Shown here one piece after another: positions 63,687-64,000 of a stretch of DNA of 64,000 nt. The notes under the pieces were generated by a model. It ran no database searches and had not been told where the DNA came from. It saw nothing but the letters and a program-made list of their open reading frames with translations. Position 1 is the first letter of the stretch; each line of letters starts with the position of its first letter. Origin of the DNA: Streptomyces omiyaensis (GTDB lineage Bacteria > Actinomycetota > Actinomycetes > Streptomycetales > Streptomycetaceae); assembly GCF_014650895.1 (NCBI RefSeq), contig NZ_BMVV01000002.1:532204-596203 (forward strand), given 5' to 3'. The translations under genes and the position numbers were made by a program.

Positions 63687-64000
63687 GCGGCCAGGGTGGC
63701 CGGTGTGGTCATGACGGTTTCGTATTCGACGGGGGTCAGTCGGCCGAGTGCGGTCTGTCTGCGGCGCCGGTGATAGGTCCGTTCGATCCAGGTCACGATC
63801 GCGATCCGCAGTTCCTCACGGGTGGCCCAGGTGCGGCGGTTGAGAACGTTCTTCTGCAGCAGGCTGAAGAACGACTCCATGGCGGCGTTGTCGCCGGCCG
63901 CTCCGACTCTCCCTATCGAGCCGGACATCTGATGCCGTCCGAGCGTCCGGACGAACTTTCGGGACCGGAATTGCGACCCGCGATCGCTGTGCAGAACGCA
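63656..64000 (-). mobile_element. IS3-family insertion sequence, right end (left end outside window)
   Basis: The transposase gene plus about 27 bases beyond its stop. TGCTGCAAAGTTGGGTGACA (63656-63675) starts with TG and looks like a terminal inverted repeat of IS3 elements, but the other end is not in the window, so the border is an estimate. Confidence 0.7.
63683..64000 (-). CDS. IS3-family transposase OrfB, C-terminal part
   Basis: The frame is open from the window edge to the stop at 63683 (105 codons). It contains the second and third parts of the DDE site: LHSDRGSQF near the edge, and AAMESFFSLLQKNVLNRRTW with the catalytic Glu, then WIERTYHRRRRQTALGRLTPVEYE, the typical end of IS3 OrfB integrase-type transposases. 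The N-terminal part and any OrfA lie beyond 64000, so intactness cannot be judged. Confidence 0.9.
   Translation of the reverse strand, partial: CVLHSDRGSQFRSRKFVRTLGRHQMSGSIGRVGAAGDNAAMESFFSLLQKNVLNRRTWATREELRIAIVTWIERTYHRRRRQTALGRLTPVEYETVMTTPATLAA

Overview
The window is high-GC actinobacterial DNA. Protein motifs, codon use, leaderless promoters of the TAnnnT type, rare TTA codons and the gene neighbourhood all point to a Streptomyces chromosome. The zur-znuBCA-glyS, dnaG and primary-type sigma factor order looks like a core-chromosome segment rather than an arm. I see no phage, no CRISPR array and no large biosynthetic cluster. Only the right end, from the tRNA genes onward, looks accessory.

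Layout. 0.1-6 kb: TerB-like protein, flavin oxidase, LuxR/TPR regulator, NADPH-ferredoxin reductase, small membrane protein. 6-14 kb: recO and uppS, then the zinc block zur, znuB, znuC, znuA, with two Zur boxes in front of znuA, and glyS. 14-24 kb: an aldo/keto reductase-TetR operon with an operator-like palindrome, DUF6243 protein, dusB, pyruvate phosphate dikinase, a TTA-containing winged-helix regulator, a PhoX-type phosphatase and a truncated globin. 24-27.5 kb: glyoxalase-like protein, then MFS exporter and SDR under a TetR regulator; almost the same 20-bp operator precedes both the TetR and the MFS gene. 27.5-31.6 kb: nirD, nirB and a flavin reductase, with a GlnR box upstream. 31.8-37.6 kb: ferric-reductase-like protein, TauE/SafE permease, class F sortase with a secreted partner, Spo0M-like protein, class IV aminotransferase.

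37.6-42 kb holds the most interesting unit. A perfect 7-bp inverted repeat resembling a SoxR box sits inside a promoter with a 19-bp spacer. It precedes an NADPH-dependent FMN reductase, followed 9 bp later by a heterodimeric ABC exporter whose first subunit has a TTA codon at codon 20. This suggests an export response to redox-active compounds, gated by SoxR and by the leucyl tRNA bldA.

42-60 kb: cutA, a gamma-glutamylcyclotransferase-like gene, assimilatory nitrate reductase nasA, YdcF-like protein, aquaporin, sirohydrochlorin chelatase-like gene, dgt, a flavin reductase, dnaG, a group 1/2 sigma factor, a second heterodimeric ABC exporter, xylulokinase and a YtxH-like protein. nasA, nirBD and the chelatase (siroheme supply) together cover nitrate assimilation but lie in separate places. 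59.9-64 kb: two tRNA-Asn genes, one CAU-anticodon tRNA, two FG-GAP genes (the second cut at its 5' end by an IS3-family element) and a transposase gene running off the window.

Starts were chosen from Shine-Dalgarno sequences, or from a -10 hexamer 6-7 bases before the start codon (probable leaderless mRNA). All function calls rest on motif recognition by eye; no database search was run.
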